From Nostoc sp. FACHB-280 (lineage in GTDB: Bacteria > Cyanobacteriota > Cyanobacteriia > Cyanobacteriales > Nostocaceae), in contig NZ_JACJSD010000050.1 in the NCBI RefSeq assembly GCF_014697615.1, positions 1-49,841 on the forward strand: DNA of 49,841 nucleotides, written 5' to 3'. Positions 1 to 8,239 of this stretch are shown in pieces (position 1 is the first letter of the stretch; each line of letters begins with the position of its first letter). Below the pieces are notes generated by a model that was given only the letters and a program-made list of their open reading frames with translations, was not told the origin of the DNA and did not search any database. The translations under genes were made by a program, and so were the position numbers.

Positions 1-104
1 GATTTCGGCGTTTGAGTAAGGATTACGAGTTGTACACAGAGTTAAGTGAAGCGATGATTTATGGCTCATTGATTCGTCTGATGGTCAAGCGAATGGCATC
101 TTAA
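1..104 (+). CDS. Transposase, C-terminal fragment (IS5-like), cut by the window edge
   Basis: Frame 3 is open from the window edge to a TAA at 102-104. It encodes 33 residues ending in RRLSKDYELYTELSEAMIY...VKRMAS. The RRLSKDYE..xxxSEAMIYxxxIRLMxRRLA pattern is the usual C-terminal end of IS5-group DDE transposases common in cyanobacteria. The DDE core lies outside the window, so activity cannot be judged. It sits just upstream of a broken Rpn-type gene, which suggests the element landed in or near that gene. The family call rests on recognition of the tail only. Confidence 0.6.
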   Translation, partial: FRRLSKDYELYTELSEAMIYGSLIRLMVKRMAS

Positions 105-143
105 GCTTTTGTTTACGAATCAGCTCTCAGTAATCAAGGAAAA

Positions 144-359
144 ATGCAGGCTATGTTTGAATTAGGCGATTTAAAGCAAACACGATTTTATCAAGAAGCT
201 TTTCAGGAAGGCAAAGAACAAGGTAGACAGGAAGGTCAATGACAAGAAAAGTTGAGAATGGTCTCTCGCCTTTTGAGGTTGGGTTTGACTGTGGAACAAG
301 TAGCGGCGGAACTTGATTTAAGTATTGAAGAAGTACAGCAAGCTGCACAAAATTCATGA
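144..359 (+). pseudogene. Rpn-family (PD-(D/E)XK) nuclease, C-terminal remnant with in-frame TGA
   Basis: From ATG 144 the frame reads MQAMFELGDLKQTRFYQEAF..GKEQGRQEGQ, meets TGA at 240-242, then continues in the same frame as QEKLRMVSRLLRLGLTVEQ...LDLSIEEVQQ to TGA 357-359. This is the typical C-terminal tail of the recombination-promoting nuclease/putative transposase (Rpn) family: an L.DLKQTRxYQEA segment, a Gly/Gln-rich coiled linker, and a short helix-turn-helix-like end. The nuclease core is missing upstream, where an IS5-like transposase end is found instead. A gene broken by insertion and then by a nonsense mutation fits best. Confidence 0.6.
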
Positions 360-493
360 GTAATCAAAATTAAGCAATATCTGGGTTTGATTGTTACTTC
401 TTGGGAAGAATTATTGGTTAATTTTTGTTAATATTGGACACGGTGTTGGTACTTCGTCCTTAACCATCAATTTCCTACCCTGAGAGAAACTCG

Positions 494-2188
494 ATGCTGC
501 GACTCGAACATATCAGTAAAATTTATCCCACAGGCGAAGTCCTTAAGGATATCAACTGGGAAGTAAAACCAGGCGATCGCATTGGCTTAGTTGGCGTTAA
601 CGGTGCGGGAAAATCTACCCAGTTGAAAATTATCTCTGGGGAAATTGAACCTACCGCCGGCGACATTATTCGTCCTGCTAGTTTACATATTGCTTATCTC
701 AATCAAGAGTTTGAAGTCGATCCTACCCGCACTGTTAGAGAAGAATTTTGGACAGTATTTAAGGAAGCCAACGAAGTACAGTTAGCTCTGACGCAAGTGC
801 AACATGATATGCAAACTGCGACACCAGAGGAACTGGATAGACTAATTAACAAGTTGGATCGTTTGCAGCGTCAGTTTGAAGCTTTGGATGGTTACGGTTT
901 AGAAGCACGCATCGGCAAGATTTTACCAGAGATGGGATTTGATCAAGAAGATGGTGATCGCCTCGTCAGTGCTTTTTCTGGTGGTTGGCAAATGCGGATG
1001 AGTTTGGGTAAAATCCTGCTGCAATCACCAGATTTATTACTGTTAGACGAACCGACTAACCATTTAGACTTAGAAACTATCGAGTGGCTAGAAAATTACC
1101 TCAAAGGCTTAACAACGCCAATGGTGATAGTTTCCCATGACCGCGAATTTTTAGACCGCCTGTGTACTCAAATTGTCGAAACTGAACGCGGTGTTTCTAG
1201 CACCTACTTGGGTAACTATTCTGCTTATTTGCAACAAAAAGCCGAAAATCAAGTAGCGCAGCTGAATGCTTACGAACGCCAACAAAAGGAAATTGAGAAA
1301 CAACAAGCTTTTGTTGACAGATTCCGCGCTAGTGCTACCCGCAGTACCCAAGCAAAAAGCCGGGAAAAGCAACTCGAAAAAGTTGAACGCATCGAAGCAC
1401 CCACATCTGGAGTCAGAACCTTACATTTTCGCTTTCCCCCTGCACCCCGCAGTGGTCGGGAAGTTGTGAAGATTAAGGATTTAACGCATATCTATGATGA
1501 TAAAATCTTATTCCTGGGTGCAAATTTGCTGATTGAAAGGGGCGATCGCATCGCTTTTCTAGGCCCCAACGGTGCAGGGAAATCCACCTTATTGCGAATC
1601 ATTATGGGTACGGAAACACCTAGTGAAGGCATCGTTAGCTTAGGCGATCATAACGTTATTCCGGGTTACTTTGAGCAAAATCAAGCTGAAGCTTTGGACT
1701 TGAAAAAGACCGTGATGGAAACAATTCACGATGAAGTTCCTGACTGGAAAAACGAAGAAGTTCGCACGCTGCTCGGCAAGTTTTTATTCTCAGGTGACAC
1801 TGTATTTAAATCGGTTGAAGCCTTAAGTGGAGGAGAAAAAGCACGTTTAGCATTGGCAAAAATGCTATTGCGTCCAGCTAATTTACTGATTTTAGATGAG
1901 CCGACTAACCATCTCGATATTCCAGCTAAAGAGATGTTGGAAGAAGCACTGCAAAACTATGATGGGACAGCGATTGTAGTTTCCCACGACCGTTATTTTA
2001 TTTCCCAGGTGGCTAACAAAATTGTGGAAATTCGGGATGGGGAATTCCGGGTTTATTTAGGAGATTACCACTACTACTTAGGAAAAATTGCCGAGGAAAA
2101 AGAAGAAGCCAAATTAGCGGCGATCGCTGCGGAAAAAGCTGCGAAGAAAGCAGCCAAAGCAGCCAAAACTTCTGGCAAGAAAAAGTAA
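494..2188 (+). CDS. ABC-F family ATP-binding protein (ribosome-associated type)
   Basis: A 564-residue protein with two ABC ATPase domains and no membrane segment, the ABC-F plan of EttA/Uup/YheS-type proteins that act on the ribosome. First domain: Walker A GVNGAGKST at 34-42, signature FSGGW at 161-165, Walker B LLLLDEP at 181-187. A charged coiled linker follows (about 245-305). Second domain: Walker A GPNGAGKST at 357-365, signature LSGGE at 444-448, Walker B with DEPTNHLD near 468-475. The last 35 residues are an Ala/Lys-rich tail, a likely RNA-binding extension. Both catalytic sites look intact. The ATG at 494 sits just before the conserved LRLEHISK start. The gene stands alone on the plus strand. 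Which ABC-F subfamily it belongs to, and whether it gives antibiotic protection, cannot be decided here. Confidence 0.93.
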   Translation: MLRLEHISKIYPTGEVLKDINWEVKPGDRIGLVGVNGAGKSTQLKIISGEIEPTAGDIIRPASLHIAYLNQEFEVDPTRTVREEFWTVFKEANEVQLALTQVQHDMQTATPEELDRLINKLDRLQRQFEALDGYGLEARIGKILPEMGFDQEDGDRLVSAFSGGWQMRMSLGKILLQSPDLLLLDEPTNHLDLETIEWLENYLKGLTTPMVIVSHDREFLDRLCTQIVETERGVSSTYLGNYSAYLQQKAENQVAQLNAYERQQKEIEKQQAFVDRFRASATRSTQAKSREKQLEKVERIEAPTSGVRTLHFRFPPAPRSGREVVKIKDLTHIYDDKILFLGANLLIERGDRIAFLGPNGAGKSTLLRIIMGTETPSEGIVSLGDHNVIPGYFEQNQAEALDLKKTVMETIHDEVPDWKNEEVRTLLGKFLFSGDTVFKSVEALSGGEKARLALAKMLLRPANLLILDEPTNHLDIPAKEMLEEALQNYDGTAIVVSHDRYFISQVANKIVEIRDGEFRVYLGDYHYYLGKIAEEKEEAKLAAIAAEKAAKKAAKAAKTSGKKK

Positions 2189-2401
2189 AATATCAAGTTA
2201 GTAGTAGTACCTTTACTTAACTACTAACTAATTTATTCATTGGCGATATCACAAAATATATGCAACAGCTGCGAAAAGTAAAAAAAGTCTAAAAAATCTC
2301 TCAATAAGTCATAAATTAAGTTAATAAGCACAAATTCACTTGCACCTGTGGTTAGCAGTGGTATCATTCGGGTATTACAAAAAGTAAAGGGCAGTTTTAC
2401 T

Positions 2402-4000
2402 ATGACCAAAGCACCTGTTGCTCCTGTGGTGCTAGTCATTTTAGACGGATGGGGCTACTGCGAGGAGACACGAGGAAACGCTATCGTTGCTGCTAAAACG
2501 CCAATTATGGACAGCTTGTGGGCGGCGTACCCGCATACCCTCATCCGCACATCCGGAAAAGCCGTAGGCTTGCCAGAGGGTCAAATGGGTAACTCAGAAG
2601 TTGGTCATTTGAATATTGGCGCTGGGAGAGTTGTACCACAAGAACTTGTACGCATCTCGGATGCAGTGGAAGACGGTTCAATCCTTAGTAACCCTGCACT
2701 GGTTAAAATTTGCCAGGAAGTTCGTTCTCAAAATGGCAAGCTGCACTTAGTGGGTCTTTGTTCTGATGGCGGGGTACACTCACATATTACCCACCTGTTC
2801 GGACTACTTGACTTAGCAAAGGATCAGCGAATTTCAGAAGTTTGTATCCACGCGATTACTGATGGTCGTGATACCTCACCCAACGAAGGTATAAAAGCGA
2901 TTCAGGCAATTCAAGATTATACTAATCGCGTAGGGATTGGGCGCATTGCTACCTTGAGCGGTCGTTATTATGCGATGGATCGCGATCGCCGTTGGGATCG
3001 TGTTCAAAGAGCCTATGATGTTATCACCCAAGATGGTGCAGGCGATGGACGAACAGCCGCACAAGTCTTGGAAGCATCTTACGCCGAAGGGGTGACGGAT
3101 GAATTTATTAACCCAGTCCGTATTGCTCCCGGTGCAATTGCTCCCGGAGATGGGGTAATATTTTTCAACTTCCGCCCTGACCGTGCTAGACAGTTGACTC
3201 AAGCCTTTGTTAGTCCCGAATTTACAGGCTTTGAGCGACAGAGAATCCAGCCATTATCTTTCGTGACATTTACCCAGTACGATCCAGAGTTACCCGTGAC
3301 AGTGGCTTTTGAACCGCAGAATTTAACCAATATTCTCGGTGAAGTCATTGCAAATCATGGCCTAAAACAGTTTCGGACTGCGGAAACAGAAAAATACGCC
3401 CACGTCACTTACTTCTTCAACGGCGGTTTAGAAGAACCTTTTGCGGGCGAAGACCGAGAACTTGTCAGCAGTCCAATGGTAGCGACTTATGACAAAGCGC
3501 CAGTCATGTCAGCCGCCGCCGTCACCGATGTAGCGATCGCTGCCATTCAAAAAGGCATATACTCCTTAGTTGTGATTAACTATGCTAACCCAGATATGGT
3601 AGGGCATACTGGTCAAATGCCAGCCACAATCACAGCGATTGAAGAAGTTGACCGTTGTGTAGGTCGCCTTTTAGAAAGCATTATCAAAGCAGGCGGGACA
3701 ACAATGATTACCGCCGACCACGGTAACGCTGAGTATATGCTAGATGAAGAGGGTAACTCTTGGACAGCCCATACTACCAACCCAGTACCCTTGATTTTGG
3801 TGGAAGGCGAAAAAGCCAAAATTCCTGGACATGGTACCAATGTCGAACTACGTAATGATGGCAAGTTAGCCGACATTGCACCTACCATTCTGGATATTTT
3901 ACAGCTACCACAGCCACCAGAAATGACAGGGCGATCACTAGTCAAACCAATAGAGTTTGACTTAAAACGCGATCGTACTCCTATGCCAATTGGTCTGTAA
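2402..4000 (+). CDS. gpmI: 2,3-bisphosphoglycerate-independent phosphoglycerate mutase
   Basis: A 532-residue cofactor-independent phosphoglycerate mutase that interconverts 3- and 2-phosphoglycerate in glycolysis and gluconeogenesis. Metal-binding and catalytic landmarks are visible: LDGWG (Asp15), GNSEVGH with the phospho-acceptor Ser65, GGVHSHITH, TDGRDT, and the C-terminal ITADHGNAE and TAHTTNPVP metal-binding blocks. Length matches the bacterial family (about 510-535). The frame is open further upstream to a GTG at 2348, but the family start fits ATG 2402 (MTKAPVAPVVLVILDGWG). secG follows on the same strand after about 180 bases that contain a hairpin, an order often seen in cyanobacteria. 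Confidence 0.96.
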   Translation: MTKAPVAPVVLVILDGWGYCEETRGNAIVAAKTPIMDSLWAAYPHTLIRTSGKAVGLPEGQMGNSEVGHLNIGAGRVVPQELVRISDAVEDGSILSNPALVKICQEVRSQNGKLHLVGLCSDGGVHSHITHLFGLLDLAKDQRISEVCIHAITDGRDTSPNEGIKAIQAIQDYTNRVGIGRIATLSGRYYAMDRDRRWDRVQRAYDVITQDGAGDGRTAAQVLEASYAEGVTDEFINPVRIAPGAIAPGDGVIFFNFRPDRARQLTQAFVSPEFTGFERQRIQPLSFVTFTQYDPELPVTVAFEPQNLTNILGEVIANHGLKQFRTAETEKYAHVTYFFNGGLEEPFAGEDRELVSSPMVATYDKAPVMSAAAVTDVAIAAIQKGIYSLVVINYANPDMVGHTGQMPATITAIEEVDRCVGRLLESIIKAGGTTMITADHGNAEYMLDEEGNSWTAHTTNPVPLILVEGEKAKIPGHGTNVELRNDGKLADIAPTILDILQLPQPPEMTGRSLVKPIEFDLKRDRTPMPIGL

Positions 4001-4024
4001 AATAGTGCTGAGTTGAAAGTGCTG

Positions 4025-4056
4025 AGTGCTGAGTAAAGTCAAAATTACTCAGCACT
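4025..4056. repeat. GTGCTGA-type repeat forming a 12-bp hairpin between gpmI and secG
   Basis: AGTGCTGAGTAA (4025-4036) is the exact reverse complement of TTACTCAGCACT (4045-4056), with an 8-base loop. Heptamer-like GTGCTGA units lie just upstream (about 4004-4030). No T-run follows, so it is a weak candidate for a terminator and may instead be a processing or attenuation hairpin. It looks like a short tandemly repeated sequence array. Confidence 0.5.
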
Positions 4057-4179
4057 TAGACCTCAAAACTAATTATGCTAAGAATCTTAGGAGTTAAGAT
4101 TTAAAAGTAATAAAATAGAGTTTTTGAAGCCTTAACTTCCGACATCTGTTTTCAAACCGCCATAAATGAGATTGCGAAC

Positions 4180-4413
4180 ATGACAGTTACAAATATCGTA
4201 CAAATTGTTTGGGCATTAGCCGCCCTGGGAATGATTGTTTTAGTATTGCTGCATAGCCCTAAAGGCGATGGGATTGGTGCTATTGGTGGACAAGCCCAAT
4301 TATTTAGCAGTACCAAAAGTGCAGAAAACACCCTCAACCGAATTACTTGGGCTTTAACAGTAATTTTTCTCGGCTTAACAGTGGTTTTAAGTGCAGGTTG
4401 GCTACCCAAATAA
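4180..4413 (+). CDS. secG: Preprotein translocase subunit SecG
   Basis: A 77-residue membrane protein with two hydrophobic segments (about 5-25 and 53-73) separated by a Gly-rich loop with KGDGIGA and GGQAQLFSS. That is the SecG signature. SecG is the small, non-essential partner of SecY/SecE in the protein-conducting channel of plasma and thylakoid membranes. Its length is normal for cyanobacterial SecG. It starts at ATG 4180 and follows gpmI. A secreted peptidase gene begins within 50 bases downstream and may be co-transcribed. Confidence 0.93.
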   Translation: MTVTNIVQIVWALAALGMIVLVLLHSPKGDGIGAIGGQAQLFSSTKSAENTLNRITWALTVIFLGLTVVLSAGWLPK

Positions 4414-4456
4414 GTATAGGGAAATGGGGAAAATGACCCTAAACCCAACACCGAAT

Positions 4457-5170
4457 ATGAGAAAAATCCTAACAGCCTTTGTCTTAACTATAAGTACAGG
4501 GCTGTTAATTATTTTTGCTCACTTTTCATCTAGCGCCACTTCTTTACCTCAAGCAAAACCTCATCCCTTACCACTTACGCTAGTTCAGTGGAATGATAAT
4601 ACAAACAGTGGTGATTACTTTGCTCAAGTTGCAAAAACAGAAATAGGCTATTTAGTTTGGTCACAATTTCCAGTTAAAGTTTATATAGAACGACCAATAA
4701 ATGTTAGCAATCAACAGGCGGAAGACTGGGTGAAAAGTGTTATCCAGGCTGTAAATGAATGGAATATTTACTTACCTTTAAAAGTAGTAGAAAAGCCAGA
4801 ATTTGCTGATATTAAAATTGAGCGAAAAGCACCACCATTACAATTATCACCAGATAAAAAAATTCCACGGGCGCGTTCTGCGTTAACTACATACCAGTTG
4901 TATACCAAGAACAACCTTTTATTACACCGTTTTACTATTCTCTTGAGTCCTAGTCAGACTGGTAATTATGTTGTTGCATCCGCACGCCATGAACTTGGTC
5001 ACGCCTTGGGAATTTGGGGTCATAGTCCATCACAAACTGATGCTTTATATTTTGCCCAAGTCCGCAACCCACCGACTGTTTCAGCTAGAGATGTGAATAC
5101 TTTGAAGCAAGTTTATCAACAGCCAACAAGTTTGGGTTGGGCTTTAAAGGATGAATTTATCAACAGGTAG
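4457..5170 (+). CDS. Secreted matrixin-like zinc metallopeptidase
   Basis: From ATG 4457 the product has 237 residues. A Sec-type signal or membrane anchor occupies residues 1-28 (MRKIL, then a long hydrophobic stretch, then SSSATS). The zinc site HELGHALGIWGH at 178-188 matches the HExxHxxGxxH pattern of metzincins (peptidase family M10-like), with His178, His182 and His188 as ligands and Glu179 as base. The usual Met-turn cannot be placed with confidence. In-frame ATGs at 4424 and 4433 would add a few residues; 4457 gives the cleanest signal peptide. It starts about 40 bases after secG. The substrate is unknown; a small periplasmic protease is likely. Confidence 0.8.
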   Translation: MRKILTAFVLTISTGLLIIFAHFSSSATSLPQAKPHPLPLTLVQWNDNTNSGDYFAQVAKTEIGYLVWSQFPVKVYIERPINVSNQQAEDWVKSVIQAVNEWNIYLPLKVVEKPEFADIKIERKAPPLQLSPDKKIPRARSALTTYQLYTKNNLLLHRFTILLSPSQTGNYVVASARHELGHALGIWGHSPSQTDALYFAQVRNPPTVSARDVNTLKQVYQQPTSLGWALKDEFINR

Positions 5171-5194
5171 ATTATTCAAGTCAATAGTCAAATA

Positions 5195-5626
5195 ATGAAA
5201 AAGCCGTACCAAATTGTACTCGATACAAATATATTACTTACTGGTTTACGGTCTAACCAAGGGGCATCTTATAAGCTGCTCACAATGCTGAATGATAGCC
5301 GTTGGCAGTTAAATATTTCTGCTACTTTAGTATTTGAGTACGAAGAAATTCTCAAACGAGAAAAAGAGCAGCTTAGATTGAGCAATGAAGATATTGACAC
5401 CATTATCGAAGCTATTTGTAGCATTGCCAATAAATGTAGTATTTTTTATCTATGGCGACCAATAGCACAAGATCCTGATGATGATTTTATCATTGATTTA
5501 GCTGTTGAATGCCAAGCCGATTTTATCATTACTTACAACCACAAAGACTTACAAAATGCAAAAAAATTTGGTATCAGGATAGTTTCACCCAAAGAATTCT
5601 TACAAATAGTAGGAGAAATCCAATGA
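5195..5626 (+). CDS. PIN-domain toxin of a toxin-antitoxin pair
   Basis: A 143-residue PIN-domain protein of the COG1569-like group, predicted Mg-dependent endoribonuclease. Acidic positions visible are Asp9 in VLDTNILL, Glu in FEYEEIL (about 50-53), and the cluster DPDDDFIIDLA (about 92-100). The last canonical Asp appears as TYNHKDL instead of TGDxDL, a variant seen in some PIN subfamilies. The stop codon overlaps the ATG of the next gene (ATGA at 5623-5626), so toxin precedes antitoxin in one transcript with likely translational coupling. RNA target unknown. Confidence 0.82.
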   Translation: MKKPYQIVLDTNILLTGLRSNQGASYKLLTMLNDSRWQLNISATLVFEYEEILKREKEQLRLSNEDIDTIIEAICSIANKCSIFYLWRPIAQDPDDDFIIDLAVECQADFIITYNHKDLQNAKKFGIRIVSPKEFLQIVGEIQ

Positions 5627-5859
5627 ATAACATAAATGTACAGTTACCGGAATCTTTGTATAAACAAATTGAAGCTTTAGCTGCCAAAGAAAATATTTCT
5701 ATTGAACAACTTGTAGCTATTGCTTTATCAGCACAGGTTTCTGCCTGGATGACCAAAGACTATTTAGAAGAAAAAGCCAACCGTGGTAGTTGGGAGAAAT
5801 TTCAGCAAGTTTTGAGTAAAGTTCCTGAAGTAGAACCAGAAGAATACGATAAATTTTAG
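5623..5859 (+). CDS. Ribbon-helix-helix-like antitoxin partner of the PIN toxin
   Basis: A 78-residue protein starting at ATG 5623, which overlaps the toxin stop by 4 bases and is preceded by AGGAG at 5611-5615. The N-terminal part (INVQLPESLYKQIEALAA..NISIEQLVAIAL) has the strand-helix-helix pattern of ribbon-helix-helix DNA-binding antitoxins. The acidic C-terminal tail (KVPEVEPEEYDKF) is a likely toxin-binding segment. Such proteins usually neutralise the PIN partner and repress the operon. The frame is open further upstream, but that part overlaps the toxin and does not resemble the family. Confidence 0.75.
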   Translation: MNNINVQLPESLYKQIEALAAKENISIEQLVAIALSAQVSAWMTKDYLEEKANRGSWEKFQQVLSKVPEVEPEEYDKF

Positions 5860-5870
5860 AATTAGTAAAA

Positions 5871-6013
5871 TATAGCGGTTCTCACTCTAGCGAGGTACAA
5901 GCAAGAATAATTAACCGCAGATGTAGACGCGCAAGCGGCTTGCCGCAGGCTACGCGGATGAACGCAGATGGAAACAGATACGTTTGTACCTCAGTAGAAT
6001 AGGAAACTCTATA
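5871..6013. repeat. MITE-like repeat with a nested short insert
   Basis: The left end (TATAGCGGTTCTC...GAGGTACAAG) and the right end (GTACCTCAGTAGAATA...CTCTATA) are imperfect inverted repeats. The core contains AACCGCAGATG and AACGCAGATG, separated by a GC-rich block at about 5929-5959 that includes GCGGCTTGCCGCAGGC. A second copy of the same element lies at 24877-25075 with a different insert at the equivalent place. No coding capacity. It follows the toxin-antitoxin pair and precedes the convergent Uma2 gene. Confidence 0.65.
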
Positions 6014-6110
6014 GCTGTAATGATTTGCTACAGTTGGTTTTAAATTTTGTATATTCACTTTATAAAAGCTTATAAATTAAAGAACTCTGAAGAGAAATTT
6101 GCCACTTTAA

Positions 6111-6737
6111 TCAATCAATCACGCACTGAAAAATTTGCTCAACAGTTAGATTTAAATTTAAGAATGTTGGGGATTCTATACGTTCATTTCCTCTAAACTG
6201 TTTACCACGATATTCCCCTTCTTCACTTAAAGAGTAAATTGTGATTGTTGACTGTTTAGGGTCGCCTATTAACTCTTTACTACCCAAAGCTGCATAATCT
6301 ACAATCCAATATTCTGGGATACCCATTTCTTCATAGTCAGCCAACTTTTTATGATAATCATCTCGCCAATTAGTACTGACAACTTCGATGACTAATGGGA
6401 TGGAATCTGATTGACTGAGGATTGATTGTTTCTCCCACAGTGGTTCATTGATCAAATTAGAAAAATTCATTAATAAAACATCTGGATAGTAACCTGATAT
6501 TTTATTTGTTGGCTTCACTGTAGCGGTTTTAGGTATACCGTAATTCAGCTTCAGACGAAGACACTCATACCCTAAAATCATTGTTAAAAATGCTACTATT
6601 TGCTCATGCTTCCCTGGTGGTGGCGGCATTTGAACAATCTCTCCATCGTGTAATTCATAACGAATATTTTCTGGTTGTGTAGCCAAAAAATCTAAAAATT
6701 CATTAAATGTAAATAATTTTTGGAGAGATTGTGTCAT
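6111..6737 (-). CDS. Uma2-family (DUF820) putative endonuclease
   Basis: A 208-residue protein of the Uma2/DUF820 family, a PD-(D/E)XK-fold group greatly expanded in cyanobacteria. Visible core: YELHDGEIVQMPPP near the N-terminus, then YYPDVLLM (catalytic Asp), PLVIEVVS (catalytic Glu), and KKLADYEEMGIPEYWIVD (Lys and the conserved strand). All core residues are present. The biological role of the family is not established; DNA cleavage is inferred from fold. Transcribed towards the PIN/antitoxin pair and not obviously part of an operon; the GT4 gene upstream ends about 30 bases away. Confidence 0.85.
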   Translation of the reverse strand: MTQSLQKLFTFNEFLDFLATQPENIRYELHDGEIVQMPPPPGKHEQIVAFLTMILGYECLRLKLNYGIPKTATVKPTNKISGYYPDVLLMNFSNLINEPLWEKQSILSQSDSIPLVIEVVSTNWRDDYHKKLADYEEMGIPEYWIVDYAALGSKELIGDPKQSTITIYSLSEEGEYRGKQFRGNERIESPTFLNLNLTVEQIFQCVID

Positions 6738-6768
6738 TCTTTCTACGTCAGTTTAAATATGAAATGTC

Positions 6769-7917
6769 CTAAGCTCCCCAACTCAGACGTACAGGTCGCT
6801 CGACTAAAACTTCCTTATACAATTCTTCTAACTGTGTAATATTTTTATTTAATGTATATCGCTCTAAAACGCGATTTCTAGCTTTTTGTCCTAGCAGAGT
6901 TGTTAATTCTGGATGATCTTGGCAGAGTGGTAGAAGGGTTTTTAATTGCGATCGCACTGTTTTAGTACTTAAAACTATACCAGCCCCTTTCTCTAAAACT
7001 TCTCCGTCCGCACCAACATCTGTAGCTATACAAGCCCCTCCACAGGCCATTGCTTCTAACAAAGACAAAGACAATCCTTCTACTAAAGATGGCAAAATAA
7101 ACACATCGGCACCCCGTAAGATTTCGATGCGTCTTTCTTCTTCCGCCACAAAACCTAACCAAATAACGCCGTATTCTGCGCCATAAAATTGCTCTAAAGA
7201 AGCTCTTAAAGGGCCATCCCCTACAATTAATAACTTACTCCCCTCGCTCATTCCTGACTGTTTCCAAGCCCGCAAGAGAGCTTCGACATTTTTTTCTGGG
7301 GCTATGCGTCCTTGGTAAACAAATAAGCGTTCTGCTTGAAATTCTGCTTTAACTGTCGAATATCCTGGTGAATATTTAACTGTATCTACACCATTGGGAA
7401 TAACTGCAATATTTTTGTCTCGTACACCCATCCGTGCCAATAATTCTCGCTGAATTTGCGAAAATACAATCACGCGATCGTAGTTATCTAAAAAAGGTGC
7501 GTACAACTGATAAGCTATAAGCTGGGTTCCCGATATCAGTTTTGCCCCTTTACCAGCAAACGGCGTATGAAAAGTAGCAACTAAAGGTAAATTTAGTTGT
7601 TCGCAAATTTCTGGCAAAACAAAATCCAGCGGCGACAAAGTTAAAGAAGCATGAACAATATCCGGCTTAATTTCTCTTAAAGATTCTGTTAAAACTTTTG
7701 TCGCTTTCAGTGCCGGAATTGTATAAACTTGAGATTTATAAATAAAAGGTAACGATACTTCTTGGAATTTCGGCCAGTTATCCGGTTCAGGTTCTTCTTG
7801 GGCAAAGTGCAGAAAACTAACTTCATGTCCCCTATCTAGTAAGGCATTGGTTATTTCTCGGCTATAGGTGACATTGCCACAAAACGGCGATTTTTTTCCA
7901 ATCCAGGCTATACGCAT
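6769..7917 (-). CDS. Glycosyltransferase family 4 protein
   Basis: A 382-residue retaining GT-B glycosyltransferase. The N-terminal domain (MRIAWIGKKSPFCGNVTYSR...VATFHTPFAGKG) is the GT4-type acceptor domain. The C-terminal donor domain shows GRIAPEKNVEALLRAW, VGDGPLRASLE, IWLGFV and the EGLSLSLLEAMACG nucleotide-sugar block (E-x7-E). The NDP-sugar donor and the acceptor cannot be read from sequence; glycolipid or exopolysaccharide synthesis is plausible. No signal peptide. No other sugar genes are adjacent. Confidence 0.85.
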   Translation of the reverse strand: MRIAWIGKKSPFCGNVTYSREITNALLDRGHEVSFLHFAQEEPEPDNWPKFQEVSLPFIYKSQVYTIPALKATKVLTESLREIKPDIVHASLTLSPLDFVLPEICEQLNLPLVATFHTPFAGKGAKLISGTQLIAYQLYAPFLDNYDRVIVFSQIQRELLARMGVRDKNIAVIPNGVDTVKYSPGYSTVKAEFQAERLFVYQGRIAPEKNVEALLRAWKQSGMSEGSKLLIVGDGPLRASLEQFYGAEYGVIWLGFVAEEERRIEILRGADVFILPSLVEGLSLSLLEAMACGGACIATDVGADGEVLEKGAGIVLSTKTVRSQLKTLLPLCQDHPELTTLLGQKARNRVLERYTLNKNITQLEELYKEVLVERPVRLSWGA

Positions 7918-8239
7918 TCTTTAAAATTAGTTATAAGAAAGCTGGTTTTATTTTATTTATGATTTTTGCGCCTTAGCTGTATTTGACTAGAACCTGATTT
8001 TACTAAACAATTTTGTGCTGAAAAAGCACCGATATCAACTATTACTCACTTTGCTGATTAGCTGATGAAAACAATCGATGTTCGGATTGATTAACTTTAA
8101 TGAATAAGCTGTGAATTTTACACTTGGAATACAACTTTATTCTGCGTAATCTCAGGTTTATTCCCAGCGAAGAGGCACGAAATTATTGATGAGTTCAGTT
8201 TACCATGAAATCAAAGTCAATAATAAATTCTTGTTTTTG
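7918..8239. other. Intergenic region without recognised genes
   Basis: 322 AT-rich bases between two minus-strand genes. They should hold the promoter and leader of the GT4 gene and the 3' end of the MFS transcript. I found no convincing small gene, hairpin terminator, or repeat. Confidence 0.5.

Noticed and set aside
2876-3202. 108-codon minus-strand frame inside gpmI
   Set aside because: Shadow of the gpmI coding strand; no start context and no recognisable protein features.
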